From assembly GCA_023399595.1 (NCBI GenBank), contig JAEWOR010000034.1:1-64000 (forward strand): a stretch of DNA of 64,000 nucleotides. Reading direction: 5' to 3'. Each line of letters opens with the position of its first letter. Position 1 is the first letter of the stretch. The DNA comes from Bacteroidota bacterium. GTDB taxonomy: Bacteria; Bacteroidota; Bacteroidia; Flavobacteriales; Weeksellaceae. The notes below the pieces were generated by a model that was not told the origin of the DNA, made no database searches, and was given only the letters and a program-made list of their open reading frames with translations. The translations under genes were made by a program, and so were the position numbers. Shown here piece after piece: positions 23,925-32,299 of the stretch.

Positions 23925-24749
23925 TTATGTACGCCATCTTTCAATTAATGCAATTGTAGAACCTGTTTCATAAACTTCAAAAGTTATGGTAGATCCTTTT
24001 ATTGCTTTCCAAGGCAATCCCCCTTTTGTTACTATCAACACTGGAGATGTTAAGTCCTCAGAAATCGTGCCCGCCTTTGCGGCATCTTCTTCTTGACCTA
24101 GGAATGTTACTTGTTTTGCTGTGAAGCCTACTAAAGTGCCTATTTCTAAATCTTCTGCAGTTGCTAAAGTTTTTACTTTTTGCACTTCAACTAACGTTGT
24201 AACTGGAGTAGTGAAATCTACTTCTGCAGAAATTGAAGGCTCAGACTGAATAGGTCCGTTGTAAATAAAGTAAACATATTTGCTACCTGTTTCCTGCTCG
24301 AAAGTAAATTCAAATTTCTGTCCGTCTTTTCCAGACTTATGAGAAGATTTAAATTTTAAAGGAGCACACGGACGACCTAAAACCTTAATAGGCTCATCCG
24401 ACTGACAACCTGGAATAAAAATAATAAAATCCTTATCTAAGTTATTCATCGCAAATTCCAAAGCCTCCTGTTCTGTACCTGGGTGAGAACCAATAAATTT
24501 TACTTTATGAGTTCTAGCATCTTCTTCGCCTTGAGATTCGTAAGAGAACTCTTTTGTAGAAGATGTAATATAAACTGGCACAGCAGATTTACCTTCTTTA
24601 TAAACAGGTTGCCCTTGTAAAAGAACACCTTTATCGTCTGTGTCTGGGAAAGAAACTAAATCTTCCACTAATGCAGCATAAGCAAATCTGCCACCAGGAG
24701 AGGCTGCTCCCGAACCAGTTTTATCTAGTTTTTTTAATGTATAAGCCAT
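23925..24749 (-). CDS. Tail-tube-like protein, paralogue 1
   Basis: 274 residues. It shares with the next gene and with 34925-35428 the pattern FxGSHPGTExxALEF, then PxxPLxFxSSHKSGKD, then FEFTFEQ. Beta-rich, as tail-tube subunits are. It also has a C-terminal domain of about 100 residues (from 170) that the third copy lacks. The most abundant tail protein should lie here, after the capsid. Confidence 0.6.
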   Translation of the reverse strand: MAYTLKKLDKTGSGAASPGGRFAYAALVEDLVSFPDTDDKGVLLQGQPVYKEGKSAVPVYITSSTKEFSYESQGEEDARTHKVKFIGSHPGTEQEALEFAMNNLDKDFIIFIPGCQSDEPIKVLGRPCAPLKFKSSHKSGKDGQKFEFTFEQETGSKYVYFIYNGPIQSEPSISAEVDFTTPVTTLVEVQKVKTLATAEDLEIGTLVGFTAKQVTFLGQEEDAAKAGTISEDLTSPVLIVTKGGLPWKAIKGSTITFEVYETGSTIALIERWRT

Positions 24750-24761
24750 GATTATTGTTTT

Positions 24762-25580
24762 TTATTGATTTCTAAAAATTTCTATTAATTTAATTTGCCC
24801 ATCACTGGAAACGAAAGATTCTAACACCAGCTTTGAACCGCGAAGCGATTTCCAAGGAGTTTTTTTTCTAAGTAAAATATTACTACCATTGATAATAGTT
24901 GTGTGATATTGCATCGCATTATCTTGCCCAATAAGAGTAACCTGTGTTCCTGCTTCTGAATAATCTAAAACAATTCCGTCTGCAATTATTGTATTCGCAC
25001 CTTGTTTTACATAAAACACACCTGGTTCTGGCAAGTATCCATCTTCAGAATCCCACTCACCTACACCTCCTTCTGCTCCTATTACACCTTCGTAATGCAT
25101 ATAAACATCTTCTGAAGATACTTCCTGCTCGAAAGTAAGTTCGAACTTACTACCATCTTTACCAGATTTATGAGAAGATTTAAAAGTAAGTGGAGCCATT
25201 GGAGTTCCTAAAACTTTTGATTTTGTTTCCTCAAAGTTTTCGGGCAAAACCACGATAAAATCACGATCAATATTCTTTTTTACAAATTCCAAAAACTCTA
25301 ATTCAGTACCTGGGTGAGAGCCTATAAATTTTAATTTAAAAGCTCTATTGTCTTTTTCGCCTGTTGGTTCAAAAGAATATTCCTGAGAAGGATTGGTAAC
25401 GTAAACTTTAGTAATTTCCGCTCCAACTTTTGTAACAATATCACCAAGCAAAACAATCTCACTATTATCTGTTGAAGGAAAGAAATTAATATCTTCCACA
25501 AGATACAGATAAGCATAACGAGAACGTTTACGAGGTGTACCCGCTCCAACTCTTGGTTTATCTAAAATTCTAACACTCAC
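24762..25580 (-). CDS. Tail-tube-like protein, paralogue 2
   Basis: 272 residues, clearly homologous along the first 165 residues to paralogue 1 (GSHPGTELEFLEF, FKSSHKSGKDGSKFELTFEQ). The C-terminal domain ends similarly (PWKSLRGSKLVLE versus PWKAIKGSTITFE). A tandem duplication; the two may form different parts of the tube, or one may be a decoration. 12-bp gap to paralogue 1. Confidence 0.6.
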   Translation of the reverse strand: MSVRILDKPRVGAGTPRKRSRYAYLYLVEDINFFPSTDNSEIVLLGDIVTKVGAEITKVYVTNPSQEYSFEPTGEKDNRAFKLKFIGSHPGTELEFLEFVKKNIDRDFIVVLPENFEETKSKVLGTPMAPLTFKSSHKSGKDGSKFELTFEQEVSSEDVYMHYEGVIGAEGGVGEWDSEDGYLPEPGVFYVKQGANTIIADGIVLDYSEAGTQVTLIGQDNAMQYHTTIINGSNILLRKKTPWKSLRGSKLVLESFVSSDGQIKLIEIFRNQ

Positions 25581-25594
25581 TTTTGTTTACTTAG

Positions 25595-25622
25595 AAAAAT
25601 CGGGTTTCCGGAGAAACCCGAT
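25595..25622 (-). terminator. Terminator after the major capsid gene
   Basis: Stem ATCGGGTTTC/GAAACCCGAT (25599-25622) followed by T5 on the minus strand. There is no late promoter after it, so tail-tube expression must come from read-through and is probably lower than capsid. Confidence 0.8.
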
Positions 25623-25631
25623 GATTAATAT

Positions 25632-27815
25632 TTATCCTCTTTCTGTTTCGTACCAAACATTCTCAAATTTTTTCAATTTGATATATTTTTCTGGAGCATT
25701 CAACGTAGCAGTTGTATTAACTACAATTTTTCCTGCAACATTATCTACCGTTACTGCCTGTGCAGATCCATAGATTTTCACTTCCGTTCCATCGTTCCCT
25801 CCTAGAATATCGGTAATTGCTACAGGCGCATCACCGTTGTATCTCTGTTGTAATCCTTCTGCAACATCTACAATTGCTTCACTAAATGTAACAACAGTAG
25901 TAGTATCACTTGGGAATGATGTAACCCTACCAACTTCTTTATAGGTTCCGTCAGCTTGTACAACTAAAATTAATGCGTACATTGTTTTCGGGTTGAAATC
26001 TGCTGTTAAAGTTAAATTCCCTCCATTTGGTGCCGTTGCTTTTTTGATGATAGCTGTAGAAACCATATTAGCATTCCCTGTAATTTTAACGACAGTTCCA
26101 GCAGGTAAACCTTGCAACTTAACAACATCTGAAAGAAGCTCTGGATGAACGTGTACTTTGTTGTAGTTAAGTGTATAAGCAGCTGACATTGGTTTTCCAA
26201 ATAAAGGAATTGATGTTGTTTCTGGGAAAATAGGCTCGTCATTAACCCATATAAACTGTGCTAAACCTTTGAAACCTGAAGTTTCTGGTAAATCTTCAAA
26301 TCCTGTAAATACAAATCCAGCACCTGTTCTGTAATCTGAATGCACAAAAGTTTTACGCTTCAAATATTCAAATCTGAACATGTTTTTTTCTTCTGGTAAG
26401 TACTCCAAAACCTCAATATTCTGATCATCTGTGATGAACATAGTATTTGTACCTTCCAAGTCTTTTAATCCTACGAACTCAATATTTGGATATCCGTCGA
26501 TATAATTTATTTGGTTTCCAGAGTAATCATTGTTTAGCGCATTGATTTTTTTGTAATCATCACGGATAACAACAATATTTGAAGGAGCCATATAGAACTT
26601 AAGACCAGATTTTGTACGAGCTGCCAAAGGCATAGATTCAATAAATCCTTTTGCATAAGGATATGCATTGGCTGTAGAGAATCTACCAACTTTTGAAACG
26701 TACGGTACAATGGTTTTTTCTACATCTCTAGCAATGTACAACTGGTGAAGAATACCTGATTGAGCATTTAGATAATGCCCTTTCATTTTAATACCTGCAG
26801 GATTAGGAGCAAAAATACCTTTAATAGCTCCTTCTCTGTCTTCTTGCCTTGCTTTTACAATAATCTTGGAGATAAGGAAAGCAACAAAAGAATGCTTGTA
26901 CGGTGAAGAACCGTCCATTTTGTAGATAGAAGCTAGCCAAGAAGTTTCGAACTCTTGAAGTTGGTAACCTTCAAACTCCAAATCAATTTGGATTCTGTAG
27001 ATTTTACGCTTTTGCGCTTCCAATCTCATTTCGAATCCTGGAATCCAATCTGGCTTTCTCGCTTGAGTAACGTTTGCAATATCCATTGCAGCGTCTTGTA
27101 CCATATCAATTACTCCAAATCTTTTCGGCCAGAATTCCGGAAGACCAAAATTATCTGTATAAAGATCGCGGATGAAATCAGGATTTTGAACTTGATATTC
27201 AATTAAGTCTTGATTTAAACGAGTAATTGTAGACACATCGTTAAAATCTGTTTTGTTGGCAGATTTTCCTGCTGCTTTCATATTCCAGTTTCTTCCTTCG
27301 AATTGGAATAATTTTACGGCTGCCACTTCTGGATTATTACCAAATAAGTGAGTAGGCGTAGAAATAGAAGCCGCTAAAGCTACTCCCAATAATGCTTTTT
27401 TAATTACATTCTGAACTGTTGCATCATTTTCTGGAGCGTCCATAAGTTTTTTAATTGTTGCTTGTTGTTCTTTCACTACGGAAACCACCTTTTTAGCATT
27501 TGCTTCTGGAGTGGCTTCTGAAGGTTCTTCTTCGCCTTCTTCACTACCTTGATTTCCTTTTAGTACAGAAGCAAGAATTCCATTCACTTTATCAGCTTCT
27601 GCCTGTTCAGCTTCCATTTGCCCAGCTTCTTCTGCTAGAATTTCGTTAGCAACTTTTTGAAAGGCCGCGAAATTCTCACCCGTGAAACTAGATTTCAATA
27701 CAGCTTCTTGATCTGCATCTAAAGAAAGCTCCCCATCTTCACCTTTCGGCAAAGATTCTAATCCTAACGCCTTTAATGCAAAAGCAATTACGGATTGAAA
27801 TTTGAGTTTTTTCAT
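25632..27815 (-). CDS. Major capsid protein with N-terminal scaffold-like region
   Basis: 727 residues. Residues 1 to about 165 are acidic and Ala/Glu/Gln-rich (QMEAEQAEADKVNG, GSEEGEEEPSEATPEAN) like a scaffolding delta domain, presumably removed by the protease encoded just upstream. The HK97-type core is about 170-560. A C-terminal Ig-like domain (about 570-727, QGLPAGTVVKITGNANMV) may decorate the capsid. At this length it is much larger than a plain HK97 capsid protein. Confidence 0.8.
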   Translation of the reverse strand: MKKLKFQSVIAFALKALGLESLPKGEDGELSLDADQEAVLKSSFTGENFAAFQKVANEILAEEAGQMEAEQAEADKVNGILASVLKGNQGSEEGEEEPSEATPEANAKKVVSVVKEQQATIKKLMDAPENDATVQNVIKKALLGVALAASISTPTHLFGNNPEVAAVKLFQFEGRNWNMKAAGKSANKTDFNDVSTITRLNQDLIEYQVQNPDFIRDLYTDNFGLPEFWPKRFGVIDMVQDAAMDIANVTQARKPDWIPGFEMRLEAQKRKIYRIQIDLEFEGYQLQEFETSWLASIYKMDGSSPYKHSFVAFLISKIIVKARQEDREGAIKGIFAPNPAGIKMKGHYLNAQSGILHQLYIARDVEKTIVPYVSKVGRFSTANAYPYAKGFIESMPLAARTKSGLKFYMAPSNIVVIRDDYKKINALNNDYSGNQINYIDGYPNIEFVGLKDLEGTNTMFITDDQNIEVLEYLPEEKNMFRFEYLKRKTFVHSDYRTGAGFVFTGFEDLPETSGFKGLAQFIWVNDEPIFPETTSIPLFGKPMSAAYTLNYNKVHVHPELLSDVVKLQGLPAGTVVKITGNANMVSTAIIKKATAPNGGNLTLTADFNPKTMYALILVVQADGTYKEVGRVTSFPSDTTTVVTFSEAIVDVAEGLQQRYNGDAPVAITDILGGNDGTEVKIYGSAQAVTVDNVAGKIVVNTTATLNAPEKYIKLKKFENVWYETERG

Positions 27816-27831
27816 TGGTTAAAATTTTATA

Positions 27832-28698
27832 TTAATTGTTAAGTTCTCCTAATACACGAGCCATTTCAAAGGCTTCCTTTTCGTTGCCTATTCCATGGAT
27901 CATTTTAAGTTCTAAAGCTTGTTTTGCGTTGAAAGTATCGGCTTGGAATATTCTTTTATCATTGGAAATACCTGGCATTCCTGCTTTAACATCTGCAATA
28001 AATTCTCCTTTGATTGGAGTAAGTTCTGCTTGAATTCTTTTCTTGAAATCTTCATCTTTACCCTCGTAGAAATCCTGCATTGCTTTATTTTTCAAATCCG
28101 AACCTTCAGCATTTATAATCATTACTTTGTAGCCTTCATTCTTCATTGCTTCGCGAGAATCTATAAGCATACAAGTAGTTCCTATAGAACCAAAACCGCT
28201 TGAAACAGTACCATAAGCCATGACATAATCTGCCAATAGGCAAACTATCCAGTAATGCAAAGAGTAACAATCGTTACATAATGCTACGATTGGTTTTTTC
28301 TTTTCAGATTTAAATTCTTTGAAAGCATTAATTGCAGAAACCGCTCCACCTGGACCATCTACAAAAAGGACAATAGCAGAAACTTTATCATTATTATTAA
28401 GTTCTCTGAGAGCAAATAAGTAATCGTCCGCACCAAAAGTACAGCCGTCTCCATAGGTTGCCATTGGCCCCGTCATTTGCAGGTAACCTATTTGCTTTTC
28501 TTCGGGCTTGGATAAATTGAAAGTATTTCCAAAGTTGCCATTTTCATAGGAAGCCCTAAAAGCTTCTCTATCTATTTCGACACCAACTTTTTCTCCGTTT
28601 AAAAATCTATTTGCCAGTTTTTCATATTCTAGAATATTGAATGATGACATAAGCCACATTCCTCTAATGATATCAAAAACAAGTTTGTTAGTTTTCAT
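27832..28698 (-). CDS. Prohead protease, S49/ClpP-like
   Basis: 288 residues. S49-family features: FVDGPGG (113-118), then the nucleophile region CYSLHYWIVCLLADYVMA with Ser146, and a Lys near 203 (EGSDLK) in the expected place. Phage S49 proteases mature capsid and scaffold. It lies 17 bp before the capsid gene and is first in the unit driven by late promoter P5. Confidence 0.82.
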   Translation of the reverse strand: MKTNKLVFDIIRGMWLMSSFNILEYEKLANRFLNGEKVGVEIDREAFRASYENGNFGNTFNLSKPEEKQIGYLQMTGPMATYGDGCTFGADDYLFALRELNNNDKVSAIVLFVDGPGGAVSAINAFKEFKSEKKKPIVALCNDCYSLHYWIVCLLADYVMAYGTVSSGFGSIGTTCMLIDSREAMKNEGYKVMIINAEGSDLKNKAMQDFYEGKDEDFKKRIQAELTPIKGEFIADVKAGMPGISNDKRIFQADTFNAKQALELKMIHGIGNEKEAFEMARVLGELNN

Positions 28699-28715
28699 CG
28701 TTTATAATCTTACTG

Positions 28716-28753
28716 CAAAGATGTATTGACAACTTAATTTTGGTTGTGACGCA
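28716..28753 (-). promoter_or_regulatory. Late promoter P5
   Basis: TGCGTCACAA (28753-28744), 20 nt, CATCTTTG (28723-28716), 17 nt before the protease ATG. Confidence 0.78.
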
Positions 28754-28783
28754 AAAAAAAACCACTCGAAATGAGTGGTTTTT
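28754..28783 (-). terminator. Terminator before late promoter P5
   Basis: Stem ACCACTC/GAGTGGT, 5-nt loop and a long T run on the minus strand, right after the gene ending at 28789. Confidence 0.85.
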
Positions 28784-28788
28784 TGATG

Positions 28789-29013
28789 TTAAGCAGTGAG
28801 GGTCAGATTTTTTAAAATTTTATTCTGATTTTCTGAAACTTGCTGAAAGTGTTTTAGAAGCTTGTAAAATTGTGGTTCTGTAAATTTATGATAACCTTTG
28901 GATTTTATCTTATCACTGGCGGTTCGGGTATCTATTTCTAAAACTTCTGCGGTTTGCCTGGCATTATAATTAAATGCTTCTATTAAGATTAATGCGTTTT
29001 CGTGCGGTTTCAT
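28789..29013 (-). CDS. Small HTH-like phage protein
   Basis: 74 residues. NARQTAEVLEIDTRTASDKIKSKGY looks like a helix-turn-helix. Follows the 29015 gene by 1 bp. Possibly DNA binding; role unknown. Confidence 0.55.
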   Translation of the reverse strand: MKPHENALILIEAFNYNARQTAEVLEIDTRTASDKIKSKGYHKFTEPQFYKLLKHFQQVSENQNKILKNLTLTA

Positions 29014-29014
29014 G

Positions 29015-29374
29015 TTAATTCAAATTTGCATTATTTTCTTCATCAATATTTTGATCTTCAAATTTTAGATAGTTTTCATACCAAACCCAAGCATTTTCAA
29101 GAAACTGATCTTCTGAAATTTCAGGTGCAAGTTGTCCACCTACATTAAGAACATTGTTTTGCAAAATAACAAACTCAAAAACTTCACCTTCATAATGAAA
29201 TATTTTTCGAGGTCTTTTACGATTTTCTTCATTTAGTAGAACTGTTTGAAAATCTTCTGCAATAATCAATATTAATGACAAATAACGTGGTGAGTATATA
29301 TATGTAAATCTATCTATTGGTTCTGTGTGATCTTCTGCCAATAAGAACATTGGCAATTTTAATTCTGAATTCAT
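29015..29374 (-). CDS. Uncharacterised acidic protein
   Basis: 119 residues with an acidic, Asn-rich tail (FEDQNIDEENNANLN). No domain recognised. It lies in a two-gene unit with the HTH-like gene, between capsid and lysis regions. Confidence 0.55.
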   Translation of the reverse strand: MNSELKLPMFLLAEDHTEPIDRFTYIYSPRYLSLILIIAEDFQTVLLNEENRKRPRKIFHYEGEVFEFVILQNNVLNVGGQLAPEISEDQFLENAWVWYENYLKFEDQNIDEENNANLN

Positions 29375-29423
29375 ATCTTTGCCTTAGAATTTTAATAGTT
29401 AATATTAAAGTTTTAATTTGATT

Positions 29424-29452
29424 AAGCCCCCGAATTTCGAGGGCTTTTTTTT
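29424..29452 (+). terminator. Plus-strand terminator-like hairpin
   Basis: GC-rich hairpin AAGCCCCCGAATTTCGAGGGCTT followed by T8 on the plus strand, although all nearby genes are on the minus strand. On the minus strand it has no U tract. Confidence 0.6.
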
Positions 29453-29454
29453 GT

Positions 29455-29775
29455 TTACCATTCTACTTTGTAGACTTTACCATCAACATCTTGTACTTTT
29501 TCTTCATATTTGTCAGTAGTTTTATTGTAAAAGAACTCACCAGAAGCATGATAATAAATACCACTTGGTAATGTAAACTGTAAATCGTTTTTCATTTGTT
29601 CAAGCCCTGAAATATCAAGATTTTCAGCATCTAATGACTCATAAAGAAAATCAAGTATCTCATCGTATTTCTCTACAAAATCAGTAGCTTCTAAATCTAT
29701 TTCATCTAATTTTAGATCTAAACCGTTTTCGTTTGCTAATTCTAAAGCTTTGATAAAGTTTGATAAATTTTTCAT
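29455..29775 (-). CDS. Uncharacterised acidic protein with its own promoter
   Basis: 106 residues, very acidic N-terminal helices (LKLDEIDLEATDFVEKYDEILDFLYESLDAENLD) and a beta-like tail (SGIYYHASGEFFYNKTTDKYEE). No known family. A host-type promoter lies 45 nt upstream, so it could be expressed in the lysogen. Confidence 0.6.
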   Translation of the reverse strand: MKNLSNFIKALELANENGLDLKLDEIDLEATDFVEKYDEILDFLYESLDAENLDISGLEQMKNDLQFTLPSGIYYHASGEFFYNKTTDKYEEKVQDVDGKVYKVEW

Positions 29776-29819
29776 AATGTTAAATTTTAATTGTTAGTAT
29801 TTGTTTTAATTTGATAGTG

Positions 29820-29863
29820 TAAAGATATGCATTTTTACAATATACTCCAAATTTTAGAGTATA
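29820..29863 (-). promoter_or_regulatory. Host-type promoter with overlapping inverted repeat
   Basis: TTTG (29851-29848), a 20-nt spacer, and TATCTTTA (29827-29820). A perfect 7-bp inverted repeat TATACTC/GAGTATA (29841-29847 and 29857-29863) brackets the -33 element and may be a repressor site. Confidence 0.6.
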
Positions 29864-29924
29864 ATTTAACACAATTTTAACACTTTATTTGTTAAGTAGT
29901 TGAAAATCAATGCTATTATTTTAA

Positions 29925-29945
29925 GTGTAGAGTGTAGAGTGTAGA
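29925..29945 (+). repeat. Three tandem GTGTAGA repeats
   Basis: Three perfect head-to-tail 7-bp units, adjoining the lysis-operon terminator. No function assigned. Confidence 0.8.
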
Positions 29946-29971
29946 AAAAAGCCTTCAACTCGTGAAGGCTA
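29944..29971 (-). terminator. Terminator of the lysis operon
   Basis: Stem AGCCTTC/GAAGGCT (29950-29956 with 29964-29970), 7-nt loop, and T6 on the minus strand, about 47 nt after the lysozyme stop. Confidence 0.85.
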
Positions 29972-29993
29972 GATAAAACATCTCATTTACTGT

Positions 29994-30009
29994 GTGCAAT
30001 ATATTGCAC
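29994..30009. repeat. Perfect 16-bp palindrome after lysozyme
   Basis: GTGCAATATATTGCAC is self-complementary, with no loop and no T run. It could be a protein-binding site or a processing hairpin. Confidence 0.5.
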
Positions 30010-30017
30010 TGGTTATG

Positions 30018-30461
30018 TTATGAAAAATAAATTTTTGATTCTTCGGTTCTTCGGTTTACAAGACCTTGAATTTTGCGACCTCCTGCATTTACCCATTTTA
30101 AAAACTCATCTTTGATTGTTGAATCATTCGGATTTTTATTTAGTTTTTTGAGCAATGTAGATTTTGAAAATGCACCAATACCAATATTGTAAGCTAATGA
30201 AACAACGGCATTGAATTGATTTTGCGTTACATTGGCGGTGATTACTGCATCTACTTGTTTGGCGAATCTGTTGGCGAAAAATTGAAAAACTTCATCGGCT
30301 CTTTGTTGGCTGATTTTATCTCCTTTTTTTACTTTGGAAAAATCTTCATAGGTGATGTTTCCATAACCAATTGTCAATATTCCCACACTATCTTGATAGG
30401 CTATGAGTTTCAGTCCTTCAAACTTCTTAATTAAGTCGTAACCTTGTTTATTTAATTTCAT
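30018..30461 (-). CDS. Endolysin, GH24 (T4-type) lysozyme
   Basis: 147 residues; hydrolyses the MurNAc-GlcNAc bond of peptidoglycan. The catalytic triad of the family is visible: Glu15 (KKFEGLKL), Asp24 (AYQDSVG), Thr30 (LTIGYGN). The C-terminal motif RRTEESKIYF is also typical. There is no signal peptide, so it needs a holin. Last gene of the lysis operon, overlapping the preceding gene by 4 bp. Confidence 0.92.
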   Translation of the reverse strand: MKLNKQGYDLIKKFEGLKLIAYQDSVGILTIGYGNITYEDFSKVKKGDKISQQRADEVFQFFANRFAKQVDAVITANVTQNQFNAVVSLAYNIGIGAFSKSTLLKKLNKNPNDSTIKDEFLKWVNAGGRKIQGLVNRRTEESKIYFS

Positions 30462-31027
30462 CTCATTCTCATTAATGCGTTAATAATATTTAACCACCAT
30501 TGGCTCTTTTTAACCGTTTTCCAAAGCTTTTTCAGAAGTTCCCAACCGATAACAGTTCCTAAGATTAAAAGCACCCAAAACCACCATGTATAAACTACTG
30601 TTTTCGTAACGGCTTTATGATGGTTATAAGTTTTAACAATGGTTTTATAGTACGTTTTGGTTTTGTAATTAATTTTTGTTACTGTGGTTTCTTTCTTTTC
30701 CTCTTGCTTGTTTTCGGCTTTCTTTTCATTCGAGAAATTAATAACTCCAGATGTTTTCCCTGTTATTAATTGACCACCGTAATTAAATTGAAACTCTGCA
30801 AATCCATCTATTGGAGTAATTGAGAACTGCGTTAAATCGAATTGCGAGGATGTATTTGTCTTTGACTCTTTCGTGGTTTCTGTTTCTTTTTGTAGGCTTG
30901 TTTCTGATTGTGAAATTTCCTCTTTTGAAGTCTTTTCTTTATCAATGTTACGGGTAATACTACGACATGACACAGCGTTAAGAACGGCAATAAGAACAAC
31001 ATATTTAATCCAAATAAATTTTTTCAT
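30458..31027 (-). CDS. Lipoprotein with C-terminal TM segment, candidate u-spanin
   Basis: 189 residues from the ATG at 31027. An N-terminal signal ends in a lipobox-like AVSC. A Lys/Glu/Thr-rich periplasmic stretch follows, and a C-terminal transmembrane helix (YTWWFWVLLILGTVIGW) with a basic cytoplasmic tail. A protein anchored by lipid in one membrane and by a C-terminal helix in the other is the layout of unimolecular spanins, which fuse inner and outer membranes at lysis. It precedes the lysozyme gene. Inferred from topology. Confidence 0.55.
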   Translation of the reverse strand: MKKFIWIKYVVLIAVLNAVSCRSITRNIDKEKTSKEEISQSETSLQKETETTKESKTNTSSQFDLTQFSITPIDGFAEFQFNYGGQLITGKTSGVINFSNEKKAENKQEEKKETTVTKINYKTKTYYKTIVKTYNHHKAVTKTVVYTWWFWVLLILGTVIGWELLKKLWKTVKKSQWWLNIINALMRMR

Positions 31028-31430
31028 TATCAACTATCTTATATCTTTTAAAATAAAAATCATCTTTGTGGAAAAGTCTGTAAATCCAACCACCTCTAAT
31101 AATTTCCGCACCGTCGGGAACTTCTATTTCCGTTACGGGTTCGGTTCGGTTTTCGGCTTTTATAGCTTGTTGTTTAGTTGGCTTTTTTTCCTCATTTTTC
31201 TTGGCTGCTTTCTTTTCATTGAGCAAATATTTAATGTAGGCTTTGACTTTTTGATAAATGATTTCTCCCTCTTTTTGCACTTGCTCATCTTTTTTTAGGA
31301 GCTTTTCAGTTTCTTTTATTTTAGCATCAATTACCTTTATCTTCCTGACGGCATCAATCGAATCTTGTTTTTCATGCTGACCTTTAGCCATACAGAAAAC
31401 ACCTATTAGTAAAAAAAATAAATATTTCAT
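31005..31430 (-). CDS. Lysis-region protein with signal peptide
   Basis: 141 residues. An N-terminal signal sequence (MKYLFFLLIGVFCMAKGQ), then a Lys/Glu-rich coiled coil and a C-terminal beta-like part (EVPDGAEIIRGGWIYRLF). Likely periplasmic. Overlaps both neighbours. Possible partner of the spanin-like protein. Confidence 0.6.
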   Translation of the reverse strand: MKYLFFLLIGVFCMAKGQHEKQDSIDAVRKIKVIDAKIKETEKLLKKDEQVQKEGEIIYQKVKAYIKYLLNEKKAAKKNEEKKPTKQQAIKAENRTEPVTEIEVPDGAEIIRGGWIYRLFHKDDFYFKRYKIVDNEKIYLD

Positions 31431-31846
31431 TTTGGTAACAAATTTTTATTGTTTTCATTTAAAATTTCTCGGCTCTGGATTCGCTTTTCCATTATTCCAT
31501 TAAGTCTGTCCATTTCCCGTAATTTCTCTTCAAATTGAATGTTAAAGCTCTTTGCCCCTCTTTCATTACAAGTATCGTTGAGTTTCTTGTAATAAGCCAC
31601 ACGACCACGCAATGTGTACATTTCTACACTATCGTTATAATGAGTGTTTTTAAGGGAGTTTATTTCTTCTTTTGCAGTTTCTTTTCCCTCGTCTTTTCCT
31701 CTATTATAAGCAACAATAAAAGCAACTACACCAATTACAATGACAACAAAAAAAAGGATTCCCCAACCGTATTTTTTTTGCAGAAACTCTTGAAGAAAGG
31801 TCATTCTTCCCTCAATTATTTCCGCACCTTCTTTGAATTGTTGCAT
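31427..31846 (-). CDS. Inner-membrane coiled-coil protein, Rz-like layout
   Basis: 139 residues with one TM helix (about 29-46, GILFFVVIVIGVVAFIVA) followed by a periplasmic coiled coil. This N-in topology with a helical ectodomain is that of Rz-type inner spanins or of pinholin accessory proteins; sequence identity to either is not evident. Confidence 0.5.
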   Translation of the reverse strand: MQQFKEGAEIIEGRMTFLQEFLQKKYGWGILFFVVIVIGVVAFIVAYNRGKDEGKETAKEEINSLKNTHYNDSVEMYTLRGRVAYYKKLNDTCNERGAKSFNIQFEEKLREMDRLNGIMEKRIQSREILNENNKNLLPK

Positions 31847-31857
31847 TTGTTATTATT

Positions 31858-32214
31858 TTAAAGTTCTATAATTGATTTTTGGCAATGGTTTTTATCAATT
31901 ATGTCTAATATCTTGGACAAAATTTGTCCAGTCCTCGAAAGCGTTTTATCTCTTTTATTTTTACCCAATACGCTTGAAATAGTTTCCCGAAAATCCCCAA
32001 ACCGATAACCATTAGATTTTATGAGAGTTGCATTTAATAAGCTTCGATAGTTGTAGTTTCCATATCTATCAAGTCCGACAGCGTCATTTCTCCAATATTC
32101 TGAAAGTCTTTTCCATGAAAATTTTTCTTTAATGAAAACAACATAAATAAGTGATATTGGAGAGATTAATGTGAATAAAATTCTTGATAAAATAACTAAG
32201 ATTAAGTTTATCAT
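31858..32214 (-). CDS. Lysis-region membrane protein, uncharacterised phage family
   Basis: 118 residues. One or two hydrophobic segments at the start (about 2-28), then FSWKRLSEYWRNDAVGLDRYGN and YRFGDFRETISSVLGKNKRD. I recall similar proteins in Bacteroidota phages next to lysis genes. A holin function is possible because no other clear holin is present. Confidence 0.55.
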   Translation of the reverse strand: MINLILVILSRILFTLISPISLIYVVFIKEKFSWKRLSEYWRNDAVGLDRYGNYNYRSLLNATLIKSNGYRFGDFRETISSVLGKNKRDKTLSRTGQILSKILDIIDKNHCQKSIIEL

Positions 32215-32269
32215 AATTTATCTAGTTCGTCTTTTAAAAATTCTAAAATCATTTATTTTTAAGTTATTA

Positions 32270-32295
32270 AATTCCCCACACTAGGATGGGGAATT
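32270..32295 (-). terminator. Hairpin after the tail fibre gene
   Basis: 8-bp stem AATTCCCC/GGGGAATT, 10-nt loop. The T tract on the minus strand is weak, so it may be a partial terminator or an mRNA-stabilising 3' hairpin ahead of the lysis genes. Confidence 0.55.
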
Positions 32296-32299
32296 GTTT

